Source: Photobacterium sp. Ph5 (GTDB taxonomy: Bacteria; Pseudomonadota; Gammaproteobacteria; Enterobacterales; Vibrionaceae). Taken from it: a stretch of 64,000 bases of DNA. Location of the stretch: the NCBI RefSeq assembly GCF_022129445.1, contig NZ_JADQAQ010000010.1, positions 1-64,000 of the forward strand. The letters are read 5' to 3'. The first letter of the stretch is position 1. Every line of letters starts with the position of its first letter. The notes beneath the pieces are model-generated. The model saw nothing but the letters and a program-made list of their open reading frames with translations. It did not search any database and had not been told where the DNA came from. This document shows, piece after piece, positions 10,168 to 19,300 of this stretch. The translations under genes and the position numbers were made by a program.

Positions 10168-11007
10168 ATGACTTTTAAATTAAAAAAGCTAGCGTTAGCT
10201 ACTTCAGTTGTATTTTCTGCATTTATGCTCCAAGCCTGTAATGATGCTGATACTGCGGCAAATCAAAACCAGCAACAAACAGCATCAACGGCGAAAACAG
10301 AGAAAGCTGAAATGAAATCATTAGATGTTAATGTTATTTACCTTGATCGTCGTATGTTACCACCAGGTGCTGTATTAAATGTTGCATTAGAAGATGTGTC
10401 TCTTGCTGATGCACCATCAACGACAATTACAAGTGAATCAATGGATGTTGCAGGTGCACCACCGTATTCTGTAACACTTCAATATGATGCAGCAAAAATC
10501 CAAGATAAGCATCGTTATAACGTACGTGCAACTATTAAGGTTGGCGATAAGTTAGTTATGACATCAACAACCAATAATGATCCATTTGCTGCTGATGTAA
10601 AACAACCAATTGAAATTAAATTAGACCGTGTTGCCCATCAACAAACTGAACCAACAGAGAAGACTGCGCTAGTTGGTCAGCAATGGAATTTAGTGACGCT
10701 TGAAGGTGAAACTGTAAAACCAGGTGCTGGTGGTAATGTTGTATTCATCCAATTTGATATGGATAAAAAATCGGCTCATGGTTTTTCTGGCTGTAATAAT
10801 TTCCAAGGTGCATTTGAAACATCTAATGGCACATTAACGATGGGGCCTGCCGCTGCAACACGTAAAATGTGTATGGATGGTATGGAGCTAGAAAAGTCAT
10901 TTTTAGAAACTATGCCTAATTTTGCAAGCTATGTGATTGTTGATAACGTACTTACAGTGAAAGATAAGCAAGGAAAACAGATTGCTACCTTTAAAAATGG
11001 TAAGTAA
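10168..11007 (+). CDS. YbaY-like/META-domain lipoprotein
   Basis: A 279-residue lipoprotein. The signal peptide ends in the lipobox LQAC with the lipidated Cys at 24; Asn follows it, so outer-membrane sorting is the default expectation. Residues about 50-155 (LDVNVIYLDRRMLPPGAVLNV) resemble the YbaY/YscW lipoprotein domain. Residues about 165-279 are a META domain (QQWNLVTLEG, GFSGCNNFQGAF, TRKMCMDG) like HslJ, which is linked to novobiocin and heat resistance in E. coli. The fusion of the two domains is seen in other marine gammaproteobacteria; function here is unknown. It is monocistronic with a strong terminator. Confidence 0.85.
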   Translation: MTFKLKKLALATSVVFSAFMLQACNDADTAANQNQQQTASTAKTEKAEMKSLDVNVIYLDRRMLPPGAVLNVALEDVSLADAPSTTITSESMDVAGAPPYSVTLQYDAAKIQDKHRYNVRATIKVGDKLVMTSTTNNDPFAADVKQPIEIKLDRVAHQQTEPTEKTALVGQQWNLVTLEGETVKPGAGGNVVFIQFDMDKKSAHGFSGCNNFQGAFETSNGTLTMGPAAATRKMCMDGMELEKSFLETMPNFASYVIVDNVLTVKDKQGKQIATFKNGK

Positions 11008-11045
11008 TAGTTAATATAGTAAATATTAATAGCTAATATTTTGAT

Positions 11046-11093
11046 AAAGCGTGTAAATTGTAATTTTTAATTACAATTTACACGCTTTTTTTT
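11046..11093 (+). terminator. Strong terminator of the META lipoprotein gene
   Basis: An 18-bp perfect stem (11046-11063 with 11071-11088; arm begins AAAGCGTGTAAATTG) and a T-tract of eight. Confidence 0.93.
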
Positions 11094-11301
11094 ATATGAA
11101 TTTAAGCTCTCATTGAATATCTCAAATAAGACTGTAGTTAAAACTTAATATATTTTTTAGGTATTCTAAGAATATACATCTATTCTATTATTATATTTAT
11201 TTGTACGATCTTAAATTTAAATTATTACTAATTAAAAGGTTATATAAATAGTGAAACATTAAATTTTAATGTAATTAATAACTTAGAAGGCTGATAATTT
11301 T

Positions 11302-12618
11302 ATGAGTTCTACCAGTAATAAAATGGGGTTAATGGGGTTAACAACCATTGTCACCGTTAATATGATGGGATCTGGGATTATATTATTACCATCAAGTCTT
11401 GCTGCAACAGGAGGGATTGCCCTATTAGCATGGGTTGTTACAGCATTAGGTGCACTTGCAATTGCCTATGCTTTTGCTAAGTGTGGTATGTACTGTACGG
11501 ATGATGGCGGGATGTCCGCATATGCTGAAAAAGCACATGGTAAATCAAGTTTTTTTATTGCCTCTTATACTTACTATGTGTGTTTAGTTATTAGTGCTGT
11601 AGCAATTGCTGTCTCGTGTGTTGGTTACTTGGAATACTTTATTCCATGGCTAAAAGAAACACCATTCCAAACATTCATTGGCGTAGTGGCAATTTTAATT
11701 ATCACTATGTTTGCCAATGTTAGAGGGGCTAAAATAACAGGGCAAATATCGACGGTAACCGTATGGGGAATTATTATTCCTGTGCTTGGTTTATCTATTA
11801 TTGGTTGGTTTTGGTTTGATACTAAAATATTTGCAGAAGCTTGGAACCCAAACAATATCTCGGTTGGTAGTGCGATTTATGCTGGTATGGCACTAACGTT
11901 GTGGGCTTTCTTAGGGATAGAGTCAGCAGGGGCTAACTCAGGTACTGTTGAAAACCCTAAACGTAATGTGCCTCTTGCTTGTATGCTTGCCACCGTTTTT
12001 TCTGCAGCAACGTATATTGCGTCAACAACTGTTATTCAAGGCATTATTCCTAACGAGGTTTTAGCTAAATCTGATTCTCCTTTTGGTCTTGTTTTTGCTC
12101 AGATGTTTAGCCCATTCGTTGGGGAAATTATTACTGCAATGGCAATTATGGCATGTGTTGGCTCTTTATTAGGTTGGCAATTTACTAATGCTCAAGTGTC
12201 TAAAGTTGCTGCAGATATGCGATTATTCCCGAAGATATTCTCTGATGTAAATAAGCATGATGCACCCTTTAAAGGCATGATGATTATGTTGGCATTAGAA
12301 TTACTGTTAGCGGTAATGACGATTTCTCCAACATTGCTAAAACAATTTAATGTATTAGTGAATCTTGCTGTATTTATTAACATGGTACCTTATATTCTCG
12401 CGTTAACGGCTCTTGGCATTATTATGAAGCAAAGTCAGGTTGGCCAGAAAGAATATAATACTGGTATTTTAATCGGTTCTGTTGCTGTTATTTATAGTAT
12501 TTATGGTGCGTATTCAACAGGTGAGGAGGCTGTATTTTATGGCACCGTCATTACATTATTTGGTTATTTCTTCTATGGATTTATTGCGAGCCGAGATGCG
12601 GTGACGAATAAAACCTAA
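11302..12618 (+). CDS. PotE-like amino acid/polyamine antiporter (probable arginine:agmatine exchanger)
   Basis: A 438-residue APC-family antiporter with about 12 transmembrane segments. It carries NMMGSGIILLPS in segment 1, TLWAFLGIESA in segment 6 and ISP-LL-QFNVLVNLAVF. These features match PotE (putrescine:ornithine) much better than AdiC or CadB. It lies 64 bases upstream of adiA on the same strand, so I infer that it exchanges external arginine for agmatine, although ornithine/putrescine exchange is possible. The pair would consume cytoplasmic protons in acid. The A+T-rich 290 bases upstream must hold the promoter. No symbol is given because specificity is unproven. Confidence 0.82.
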   Translation: MSSTSNKMGLMGLTTIVTVNMMGSGIILLPSSLAATGGIALLAWVVTALGALAIAYAFAKCGMYCTDDGGMSAYAEKAHGKSSFFIASYTYYVCLVISAVAIAVSCVGYLEYFIPWLKETPFQTFIGVVAILIITMFANVRGAKITGQISTVTVWGIIIPVLGLSIIGWFWFDTKIFAEAWNPNNISVGSAIYAGMALTLWAFLGIESAGANSGTVENPKRNVPLACMLATVFSAATYIASTTVIQGIIPNEVLAKSDSPFGLVFAQMFSPFVGEIITAMAIMACVGSLLGWQFTNAQVSKVAADMRLFPKIFSDVNKHDAPFKGMMIMLALELLLAVMTISPTLLKQFNVLVNLAVFINMVPYILALTALGIIMKQSQVGQKEYNTGILIGSVAVIYSIYGAYSTGEEAVFYGTVITLFGYFFYGFIASRDAVTNKT

Positions 12619-12682
12619 CGTTGTATTTAATTTAAAAGCAAATGTTCTATCGGTATAAATTTTATTATAACAGGACCATATT

Positions 12683-14977
12683 ATGCTTAATTACGGAAAA
12701 CATAAGAGAGTTTTAATTTTTGATAACTCGCAAAAAACAGGGGTTATTGCTAATGCTATTGATCGTTTAATTGAACAATTTAAAAATGAATCAATTACAG
12801 TTCTTAGCGCCTCTTCTTATGATGATTGTTATTCTATTCTAAATGTCAATTTAGCGATTGATTGCTTAATGTTGACGTCGAGTATGACAGGGCAGCAACA
12901 AGAAGAGAATGACATGTTTTTTTCGTTGATTGAAAAATTAAATCAACGGCAAGAAGGGGTGCCAGTATTTTTATTAGCGGAAAGAAAAAAAGTGACTTTA
13001 ACGATTAACCGAGAATTAATGTCTCAGGTTGATGAGTTTGCATGGATATTAGAAGACACGGCTGACTTTATTGCTGGGCGTGCAATGGCAGCGATGGAAC
13101 GTTATAGAGAACAATTATTACCACCACTGGCATCAGCGATGATGAAGTATGATGATATTCATGAGTATTCATGGGCTGCGCCAGGCCATCAAGGTGGTGT
13201 TGGTTTCCGTAAAACACCTGCTGGGCAACGATTCTATAATTATTATGGCGAAGGTCTATTTCGCTCGGATATGGGGATTGAACGTGGCTCATTAGGATCG
13301 CTATTGGATCATACGGGCGCGTTTGGTGAAAGTGAAGAATATGCAGCGAAAGTTTTTGGCGCTGACAAATCTTATTCTTTGGTAACAGGTACATCTGGTG
13401 CCAACCGAACGATCATGCAAATTTGTATGAGAGAGGATACCCTTGCTATTTGTGATAGAAACTGTCACAAGTCTATTGAACAGGGCTTAATGCTAACAGG
13501 TGCATTGCCTGTTTATATGGTGCCGACCCGAAATCGTTACGGCATTATCGGTCCTATTTATCCAGATCAAATGTCGCCAGAAGGCTTAAAGAAATCAGCA
13601 GAAAGTAGCGACTTAACCAAAGCAAAAGCAGGTGGACAGGCAACCTATGCGGTGGTAACTAACTGTACTTATGATGGTTTGTGTTATAACGCCAAGCGTG
13701 CGCAAGATATATTAGCTGAAAGTAGTAATCGTATTCACTTTGATGAAGCATGGTATGGCTACGCACGTTTTAACCCTATTTATACCGATCACTTTGCGAT
13801 GCGTGGTGAGCCAATAGAAGATCCTGATGCGCCAACTGTATTTGCGACTCATTCAACGCATAAGTTATTGAATGCATTATCACAAGCATCATGGATCCAT
13901 GTACGGTATGGTAAAGATCATATTAATTTTGAGCGTTTTAATCAGTCTTACATGATGCATGCGACAACATCACCCTTGTATGCAATTAGTGCATCTAACG
14001 ATATTGCTGTATCACAAATGGATGGTCCTCGCGGTCAATCGCTCACCCATGAAGTAATTAAAGAAGCGATTGATTATCGTCAGGCGATGGGGCGTTTACA
14101 CCGAGAATTTGCTGCCGATGGTGAGTGGTTCTTCAAACCTTGGAACGCAGAAACAATCACTGATCCTGAAACAGGTAAGGTTTATGATTTTGAAGATGCA
14201 CCTGCTGAGCTCTTAGCTACGCATCAAGATTTCTGGGTGATGAAGCCGGGTGATAAGTGGCATGGTTTTGAGGACATGCCTGCTGATTGGTGTATGCTCG
14301 ATCCAATTAAAGTCAGTATTTTAGCTCCTGGTATGGGAGATGACGGTAAGTTATTGGATACAGGTGTACCAGCAGCACTTGTTACACAATATCTTACTCG
14401 ATTTGGCATAGTACCAACCCGCACGACAGACTTCCAAGTGATGTTCTTATTCTCAATGGGGATCACCAAAGGTAAATGGGCAACGCTTGTTAATACTTTA
14501 TTGAGCTTTAAAACACACTACGATAACAATACGCCACTGAAAAACGCTTTACCGGAGCTTGTTAATGCTCACCCAGATGTGTATGGGCATTTAGGGCTAA
14601 AAGATCTTGGTGATAAGATGTTTGGCTATTTGAAACAACATACACCATCGGAAATGCTTAATGCCGCATACTCAACCTTACCTAAGGCTGATATTACACC
14701 ACGAGCGGCGTTTGAAGCGATTGTTGATGATAATGTTGAGATGGTACCTTCTAATAAACTACAAGGTCGTATAGCAGCAAATGCGGTTATCCCATATCCA
14801 CCGGGTATTCCAATGTTGATGTCTGGTGAGAACTTTGGTGATGATAGTAGCCCGCAGATTGGTTACCTTCATAGTCTTGAAGTATGGGATAAAGAATTTC
14901 CAGGGTTTGAGCATGAGACTGAAGGGACAGAAGTTGAAGATGGTGTTTACCACGTGATGTGTGTGAAAAATAAATAA
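12683..14977 (+). CDS. adiA: Biodegradative (acid-inducible) arginine decarboxylase AdiA
   Basis: A 764-residue PLP-dependent decarboxylase that converts arginine to agmatine and CO2, consuming a proton. The wing domain (about 1-130) has the signature VDEFAWILEDTADFIAGRA. The core has SWAAPGHQGGVGF, TGTSGANRTIM, HFDEAWYGYARF and the PLP lysine in THSTHKLLNAL (K394). The C-terminal segment GRIAANAVIPYPPGIPML is near-identical to E. coli AdiA (756 residues), and the arginine-type rather than lysine- or ornithine-type sequence runs throughout. AGGA precedes the start. It forms a two-gene unit with the upstream antiporter and ends in a bidirectional terminator. Confidence 0.95.
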   Translation: MLNYGKHKRVLIFDNSQKTGVIANAIDRLIEQFKNESITVLSASSYDDCYSILNVNLAIDCLMLTSSMTGQQQEENDMFFSLIEKLNQRQEGVPVFLLAERKKVTLTINRELMSQVDEFAWILEDTADFIAGRAMAAMERYREQLLPPLASAMMKYDDIHEYSWAAPGHQGGVGFRKTPAGQRFYNYYGEGLFRSDMGIERGSLGSLLDHTGAFGESEEYAAKVFGADKSYSLVTGTSGANRTIMQICMREDTLAICDRNCHKSIEQGLMLTGALPVYMVPTRNRYGIIGPIYPDQMSPEGLKKSAESSDLTKAKAGGQATYAVVTNCTYDGLCYNAKRAQDILAESSNRIHFDEAWYGYARFNPIYTDHFAMRGEPIEDPDAPTVFATHSTHKLLNALSQASWIHVRYGKDHINFERFNQSYMMHATTSPLYAISASNDIAVSQMDGPRGQSLTHEVIKEAIDYRQAMGRLHREFAADGEWFFKPWNAETITDPETGKVYDFEDAPAELLATHQDFWVMKPGDKWHGFEDMPADWCMLDPIKVSILAPGMGDDGKLLDTGVPAALVTQYLTRFGIVPTRTTDFQVMFLFSMGITKGKWATLVNTLLSFKTHYDNNTPLKNALPELVNAHPDVYGHLGLKDLGDKMFGYLKQHTPSEMLNAAYSTLPKADITPRAAFEAIVDDNVEMVPSNKLQGRIAANAVIPYPPGIPMLMSGENFGDDSSPQIGYLHSLEVWDKEFPGFEHETEGTEVEDGVYHVMCVKNK

Positions 14978-14996
14978 CGTGATTGAGCACTAAAAG

Positions 14997-15030
14997 AAAA
15001 GGTAGCTCTCAATTATTGAGCTACCTTTTT
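14997..15030. terminator. Bidirectional terminator overlapping the end of yfaE
   Basis: GGTAGCTC (15001-15008) pairs with GAGCTACC (15018-15025), with A-tract on the left and T-tract on the right. It serves adiA on plus and yfaE on minus. The right arm encodes the last codons of yfaE. Confidence 0.85.
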
Positions 15031-15309
15031 TGCTGTTTCTTGATTTGCCGTAACTTGGTAATTAAATTCGATTTCAACATTTGATTTAGGTACTGACCGA
15101 CAGGTCAAAATTTCATTTGGTGCAATAAAAGCGAGCGCATCATGCTGATCAACAGCACCTTGCTTTAATTTACAGCGACAAGCTCCACACATCCCATTAC
15201 GACATTGGTATTCAGGTTGAATGCCGGCTTGTTCGAGTTGCTTGAGCAGAGGCTCATGGTTATTACCATGAACCTCCACACCATTAACCTTAATGGTTAA
15301 TTGACTCAT
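15013..15309 (-). CDS. yfaE: 2Fe-2S ferredoxin YfaE, maintenance of the NrdB radical cofactor
   Basis: A 98-residue plant-type [2Fe-2S] ferredoxin. The cluster motif [13 protein letters not shown] (about residues 36-48) and a distal Cys in EILTCRS supply four ligands; the extra Cys in CRC is not typical of ligands. In E. coli YfaE reduces the diferric centre of NrdB to rebuild the tyrosyl radical. Its start overlaps the nrdB stop by four bases (ATGA), so it is translationally coupled in nrdA-nrdB-yfaE. Length is close to the E. coli protein. Confidence 0.93.
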   Translation of the reverse strand: MSQLTIKVNGVEVHGNNHEPLLKQLEQAGIQPEYQCRNGMCGACRCKLKQGAVDQHDALAFIAPNEILTCRSVPKSNVEIEFNYQVTANQETAKKVAQ

Positions 15310-16439
15310 AGTTCGAAGTCACCAAGATCATCGGCACTTACATCGTTGTCAATTTGACCAACAAGGTATGAACTGATCTCTGCTTCTTGTGGTGCAACCT
15401 GTACGTTATCAGAAGATAGCCAAGAGTTAATCCACGGAATAGGATTTTGTGTTGCACCTTCATAGGCTGGACGTAAACCCACTGCGACCATGCGTAGATT
15501 GGTAATATATTCTACATATTGGCAAAGGATTTGCTTATTTAAGCCAATCATAGAACCATCTTTAAATAGATAATCCGCCCATTCTTTTTCTTGCTCAGCC
15601 GCCGCTTTGAAAATATCAAAACATTCTTGTTCACATTCAGCCGCAATTTCTGCCATTTCAGGATCGTCGTGACCATTACGCAGTAAGTTCAGAATATGCT
15701 GAGTACCTGTTAGGTGTAATGCTTCATCACGAGCAATTAACTTAATGATTTTTGCATTACCTTCCATTAACTCACGTTCAGCGAATGCGAATGAACAAGC
15801 GAAACTTACGTAGAAACGAATCGCTTCCAATGCGTTTACAGACATTAAGCAAAGGTATAACTTTTTCTTCAATTCACGAAGGTTAACCGTGAACGGAATA
15901 CCATTTGCTGAATGATTACCTTCGCCAAATCGATGATAATCGTTAGTTGCTGCAATTAGCGCATCATAGTATTTAGAAATATCACCTGCACGTTTGATAA
16001 TATGCTCATTCTCGACAATATCGTCAAATACCACTGAAGGATTGTTAACGATATTGCGGATAATATGCGTATAAGAACGAGAGTGAATCGTTTCAGAGAA
16101 CGACCAAGTTTCAATCCATGTTTCTAATTCAGGAAGAGAAACAATCGGTAATAGTGCCACGTTAGGGCTACGACCTTGAATCGAATCAAGTAGTGTTTGG
16201 TATTTTAGATTACTGATGAAGATATGTTTTTCATGATCTGGCAAGTTGTTGTAGTTGATACGATCGCCAGAAACATCAACTTCTTCTGGACGCCAGAAAA
16301 AGGATAGTTGTTTCTCGATAAGTTTTTCGAAAATTTCAAATTTTTGTTGGTCGTAGCGAGCAACATTCACTGATTGACCAAAGAACATTGGTTCTTTTAA
16401 TTGATCATTACGTGTTTGACAAAAAGTACTGTAAGCCAT
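15306..16439 (-). CDS. nrdB: Class Ia ribonucleotide reductase beta subunit NrdB
   Basis: A 377-residue R2 subunit carrying the diiron-tyrosyl radical used to start NDP reduction. Iron ligands and radical site are visible: [22 protein letters not shown] has the radical Tyr near residue 122, and IARDEALH and NEH-containing segments supply ligands (E/H pairs). The C terminus [10 protein letters not shown] is the peptide that docks on NrdA. It follows nrdA after 45 bases and overlaps yfaE by four. Length matches the E. coli protein (376). Confidence 0.97.
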   Translation of the reverse strand: MAYSTFCQTRNDQLKEPMFFGQSVNVARYDQQKFEIFEKLIEKQLSFFWRPEEVDVSGDRINYNNLPDHEKHIFISNLKYQTLLDSIQGRSPNVALLPIVSLPELETWIETWSFSETIHSRSYTHIIRNIVNNPSVVFDDIVENEHIIKRAGDISKYYDALIAATNDYHRFGEGNHSANGIPFTVNLRELKKKLYLCLMSVNALEAIRFYVSFACSFAFAERELMEGNAKIIKLIARDEALHLTGTQHILNLLRNGHDDPEMAEIAAECEQECFDIFKAAAEQEKEWADYLFKDGSMIGLNKQILCQYVEYITNLRMVAVGLRPAYEGATQNPIPWINSWLSSDNVQVAPQEAEISSYLVGQIDNDVSADDLGDFEL

Positions 16440-16457
16440 GATTTCCTCAAATCAAAG

Positions 16458-16475
16458 GGGAGCCATGCGGCTCCC
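16458..16475 (-). promoter_or_regulatory. nrdA-nrdB intercistronic hairpin
   Basis: GGGAGCC/GGCTCCC perfect stem with loop of four lies between the nrdA stop and the nrdB start. No T-tract of terminator quality follows, so it may tune expression or stabilise the nrdA 3' end. Confidence 0.5.
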
Positions 16476-16484
16476 ATTTAATAA

Positions 16485-18752
16485 TTAAATTTTACAACTG
16501 GTGCAATCATCTGCTGCCATATCACCCTGACTATCAGAGGCACCGTCACGGGTGTTATGGTAGTAAAGTGTTTTCACGCCAAGTTTGTAAGCATTTAGTA
16601 GATCTTTAAGTAGTAACTTCATTGGAACTTTACCGCCAACTTGCTTACTTGGATCATAATTAGTATTCGCCGAGATCGCTTGGTCGATAAATTTCTGCAT
16701 GATACCCACAAGTTGTAGGTAACCATCGTTACTGCCGATATTCCATAGTAGCTCGTAGTTCTCTTTATACTTAGCGTACTCAGGAACAACTTGCTTGAGA
16801 ATACCATCTTTTGATGCTTTTACCGATACGAAACCGCGCGGAGGTTCAATACCATTTGTCGCATTTGAAATTTGCGATGATGTTTCTGATGGCATTAATG
16901 CCGATAGGGTTGAGTTACGTAGACCATGTGTTTTGATCTCTTCGCGTAATGTTTCCCAATCGTAGCGTAATTCAGCAGAGCAAATATTATTGATATCTTT
17001 TTTATACGTATCAATAGGTAGTATGCCTTGTGAATATGTTGTCTCATTAAAGGCAGGACAAGCACCTTGCTCTTTCGCTAAGTTTACAGAAGCTTTCAAT
17101 AAGTAATATTGAATCGCTTCGAAGGCTTCATGTGTTAGGTTATTTGCGCTGCCGTCTGAGTAACGAACACCATTTTTCGCTAAGTAGTAAGCAAAGTTAA
17201 TAACACCCACACCTAATGTACGGCGATTCATCGTTGAGCGACGCGCTGCTGGAAGTGGGTAATCTTGGTAATCTAATAACGCATCAAGCGCACGAACCGT
17301 CAGCTCAGCTAGCTCTTCTAAATCATCAAGGCTATCGATAGCACCTAAGTTAAATGCAGACAGCGTACATAGTGCAATTTCACCATTTTCGTCTTCAACG
17401 TTGTTCAGTGGCTTAGTCGGTAGTGCGATCTCAAGACACAGGTTAGACTGACGAATAGGAGCAACAGCCGGATCAAATGGGCTGTGTGTATTACAGTGGT
17501 CAACGTTTTGGATGTAAATACGGCCTGTTGACGCACGCTCTTGCATTAGTAGTGAGAACAAATCAATCGCTTTAATCGTTTCACGCTTAATGCTGCTATC
17601 TTGCTCATACTTCAGGTATAAACGTTCGAACTCATCTTGATCAGCAAAGAACGCATCGTACATTCCTGGTACATCAGAAGGAGAGAACAGAGAAATGTTT
17701 TCGCCTTTGATCAAACGGGTGTACATCAGTTTATTGATTTGAACGCCGTAATCCATATGACGAACACGGTTTTCTTCAACACCACGGTTATTTTTAAGTA
17801 CTAGTAGTGATTCAACTTCACGGTGCCAAATAGGGTAGAACAGTGTTGCAGCACCACCACGTACGCCACCTTGAGAACAGCATTTAACAGCGGTCTGGAA
17901 GTATTTGTAAAATGGAATACATCCTGTATGGAAAGCTTCACCACCACGAATTTCTGAGCCTAATGCACGAATACGACCGGCATTAATACCAATACCAGCA
18001 CGTTGCGATACGTAACGAACAATAGAACTTGCCGTTGCATTGATAGAATCAAGGCTGTCATCACACTCAATAAGTACACAAGAACTAAATTGACGTGTTG
18101 GCGTACGAACACCTGACATAATTGGTGTTGGTAGTGAAATTTTAAATAGTGACGCCGCATCGTAGAAGCGCTTAATGTAATCAAGGCGTGTTTCTTTTGG
18201 ATACTTATTAAATAAAGCAGCTGCAATCAGGATGTATAGGAATTGGGCACTTTCAAAAATTTCACCTGATACACGGTTTTGAACTAGGTATTTACCTTCA
18301 AGTTGTTTAACCGCTGCGTATGAAAAGTTCATATCGCGCCAGTGATCGATAAAATTATCCATCACTGCAAATTCTTCTGCTGTGTAATCTTCTAATAAGT
18401 GACCGTCGTACTTACCTTTTTCAACAAGGTTTTTAACGTGGTCATATAGTTTTGGTGGCTCAAATTGACCATAGGCTTTTTTACGAAGATGGAAAATCGC
18501 CAAACGAGCAGCAAGGTATTGGTAATCTGGCGTTTCTTCTGAGATTAAATCTGCTGCTGCTTTAATAATGGTTTCATGAATATCATCAGTGCGAATGCCG
18601 TCATAAAATTGAATATGAGACTTTAATTCAACTTGTGATACAGAAACATTTTCTAAACCTTCTGCCGCCCACTCAATAACTCGGTGGATTTTATCTAAAT
18701 CGATACTTTCAGTACGACCGTCGCGCTTGGTAACTGTTAGTTGTTGAGTCAT
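16485..18752 (-). CDS. nrdA: Class Ia ribonucleotide reductase alpha subunit NrdA
   Basis: A 755-residue R1 subunit, which reduces NDPs to dNDPs. It has an N-terminal ATP-cone (about 1-95), active-site Cys in FSSCVLIECDDSL, NLCLEI (about residue 440) and the C-terminal redox pair DDCTSCKI. The ATP-cone gives allosteric activity control by ATP/dATP. Length is close to E. coli (761). It is the first gene of nrdA-nrdB-yfaE; likely regulators DnaA and NrdR have candidate sites upstream. Confidence 0.97.
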   Translation of the reverse strand: MTQQLTVTKRDGRTESIDLDKIHRVIEWAAEGLENVSVSQVELKSHIQFYDGIRTDDIHETIIKAAADLISEETPDYQYLAARLAIFHLRKKAYGQFEPPKLYDHVKNLVEKGKYDGHLLEDYTAEEFAVMDNFIDHWRDMNFSYAAVKQLEGKYLVQNRVSGEIFESAQFLYILIAAALFNKYPKETRLDYIKRFYDAASLFKISLPTPIMSGVRTPTRQFSSCVLIECDDSLDSINATASSIVRYVSQRAGIGINAGRIRALGSEIRGGEAFHTGCIPFYKYFQTAVKCCSQGGVRGGAATLFYPIWHREVESLLVLKNNRGVEENRVRHMDYGVQINKLMYTRLIKGENISLFSPSDVPGMYDAFFADQDEFERLYLKYEQDSSIKRETIKAIDLFSLLMQERASTGRIYIQNVDHCNTHSPFDPAVAPIRQSNLCLEIALPTKPLNNVEDENGEIALCTLSAFNLGAIDSLDDLEELAELTVRALDALLDYQDYPLPAARRSTMNRRTLGVGVINFAYYLAKNGVRYSDGSANNLTHEAFEAIQYYLLKASVNLAKEQGACPAFNETTYSQGILPIDTYKKDINNICSAELRYDWETLREEIKTHGLRNSTLSALMPSETSSQISNATNGIEPPRGFVSVKASKDGILKQVVPEYAKYKENYELLWNIGSNDGYLQLVGIMQKFIDQAISANTNYDPSKQVGGKVPMKLLLKDLLNAYKLGVKTLYYHNTRDGASDSQGDMAADDCTSCKI

Positions 18753-18857
18753 TTTTCGTTAGTTTCCCAATTTTCCTTGGCTATGAGCTTTTTTTATAAC
18801 TTTTATAAGTATCTTAGCAAAGAATGTGATCTTTGATTGAAATATTGTCAGACAGAA

Positions 18858-18873
18858 ACACTACATCTTGGGG
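18858..18873. promoter_or_regulatory. Candidate NrdR box 1 upstream of nrdA
   Basis: ACACTACATCTTGGGG resembles the NrdR consensus ACAC-A/T-ATAT-A/T-GTGT with mismatches mainly in the last half. It is 106 bases upstream of nrdA, 30 bases from a second partial box. Confidence 0.4.
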
Positions 18874-18887
18874 TGTTCTGTCAAAGT

Positions 18888-18903
18888 GATTACAAGATAG
18901 TGT
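18888..18903. promoter_or_regulatory. Candidate NrdR box 2 upstream of nrdA
   Basis: GATTACAAGATAGTGT keeps the right half of the NrdR consensus (AGATAGTGT). Paired boxes about three helical turns apart are the usual NrdR arrangement, and the 30-base offset fits. Confidence 0.4.
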
Positions 18904-18942
18904 TGATTTTGGATTATTGCAAGATGACATTTTTTAAGCGGC

Positions 18943-18951
18943 TGTGGATAA
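18943..18951 (-). promoter_or_regulatory. DnaA box upstream of nrdA
   Basis: TTATCCACA on the minus strand (read as TGTGGATAA on plus) is a perfect consensus DnaA box 191 bases upstream of nrdA. In E. coli, DnaA controls nrdAB transcription through boxes in this position. Confidence 0.65.
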
Positions 18952-19247
18952 GATGGGGATTTTTATAGAAAAGTCAGTACCTACTTACTTAACTCGCTAA
19001 TGCCATCAATTAGATAGCAAAAAGCAACATTTTAGGGTGAGATTTAGATGATAAAAAAAATATTTTTTTATTGAATTTTCGTGATTTTAGAGGTTCAAAA
19101 ATTGGTGTGATTGATATCAATAAATACTAAGTAACCCTTGATCTAACAAGATATTTTTGAGTGATTATGTACACAGTATATTGGTCTAATGTTATTGATA
19201 TGTTTATTGCTAGGGGAGTAGAATGCATGAACTGGAATAACAAAGCA

Positions 19248-19281
19248 TGGCTTCAATATTGAATACACAATGTTGAAGCCA
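19248..19281 (-). terminator. Probable terminator of ubiG
   Basis: TGGCTTCAA/TTGAAGCCA stem with a long loop that can pair internally, 20 bases beyond the ubiG stop. The minus-strand tail TGCTTTGTTATT is only moderately T-rich. Confidence 0.5.
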
Positions 19282-19300
19282 AAAGCATCATTTATATAGG

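Larger units (their letters stand above)
18753..19300. other. nrdA upstream region, with the ubiG terminator
   Basis: About 550 bases with no convincing gene. It holds the DnaA box and NrdR-like boxes of nrdA and a hairpin at 19248-19281. A tiny 11-codon frame after a GGGGAG sequence (about 19223-19260) is visible but I do not call it. Confidence 0.55.

Noticed and set aside
13068-13394. Long open frames inside adiA, gyrA, rpsA, pykA and fabV on the opposite strand
   Set aside because: These are shadows of real genes, with no ribosome-binding site or recognisable domain; the real gene is on the other strand.
14997-15030. Separate sRNA at the end of adiA
   Set aside because: The hairpin is fully explained as a bidirectional terminator overlapping the end of yfaE.
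19223-19260. Eleven-codon ORF after GGGGAG upstream of ubiG
   Set aside because: Too short, no conservation visible and it lies in the ubiG downstream hairpin; likely chance.
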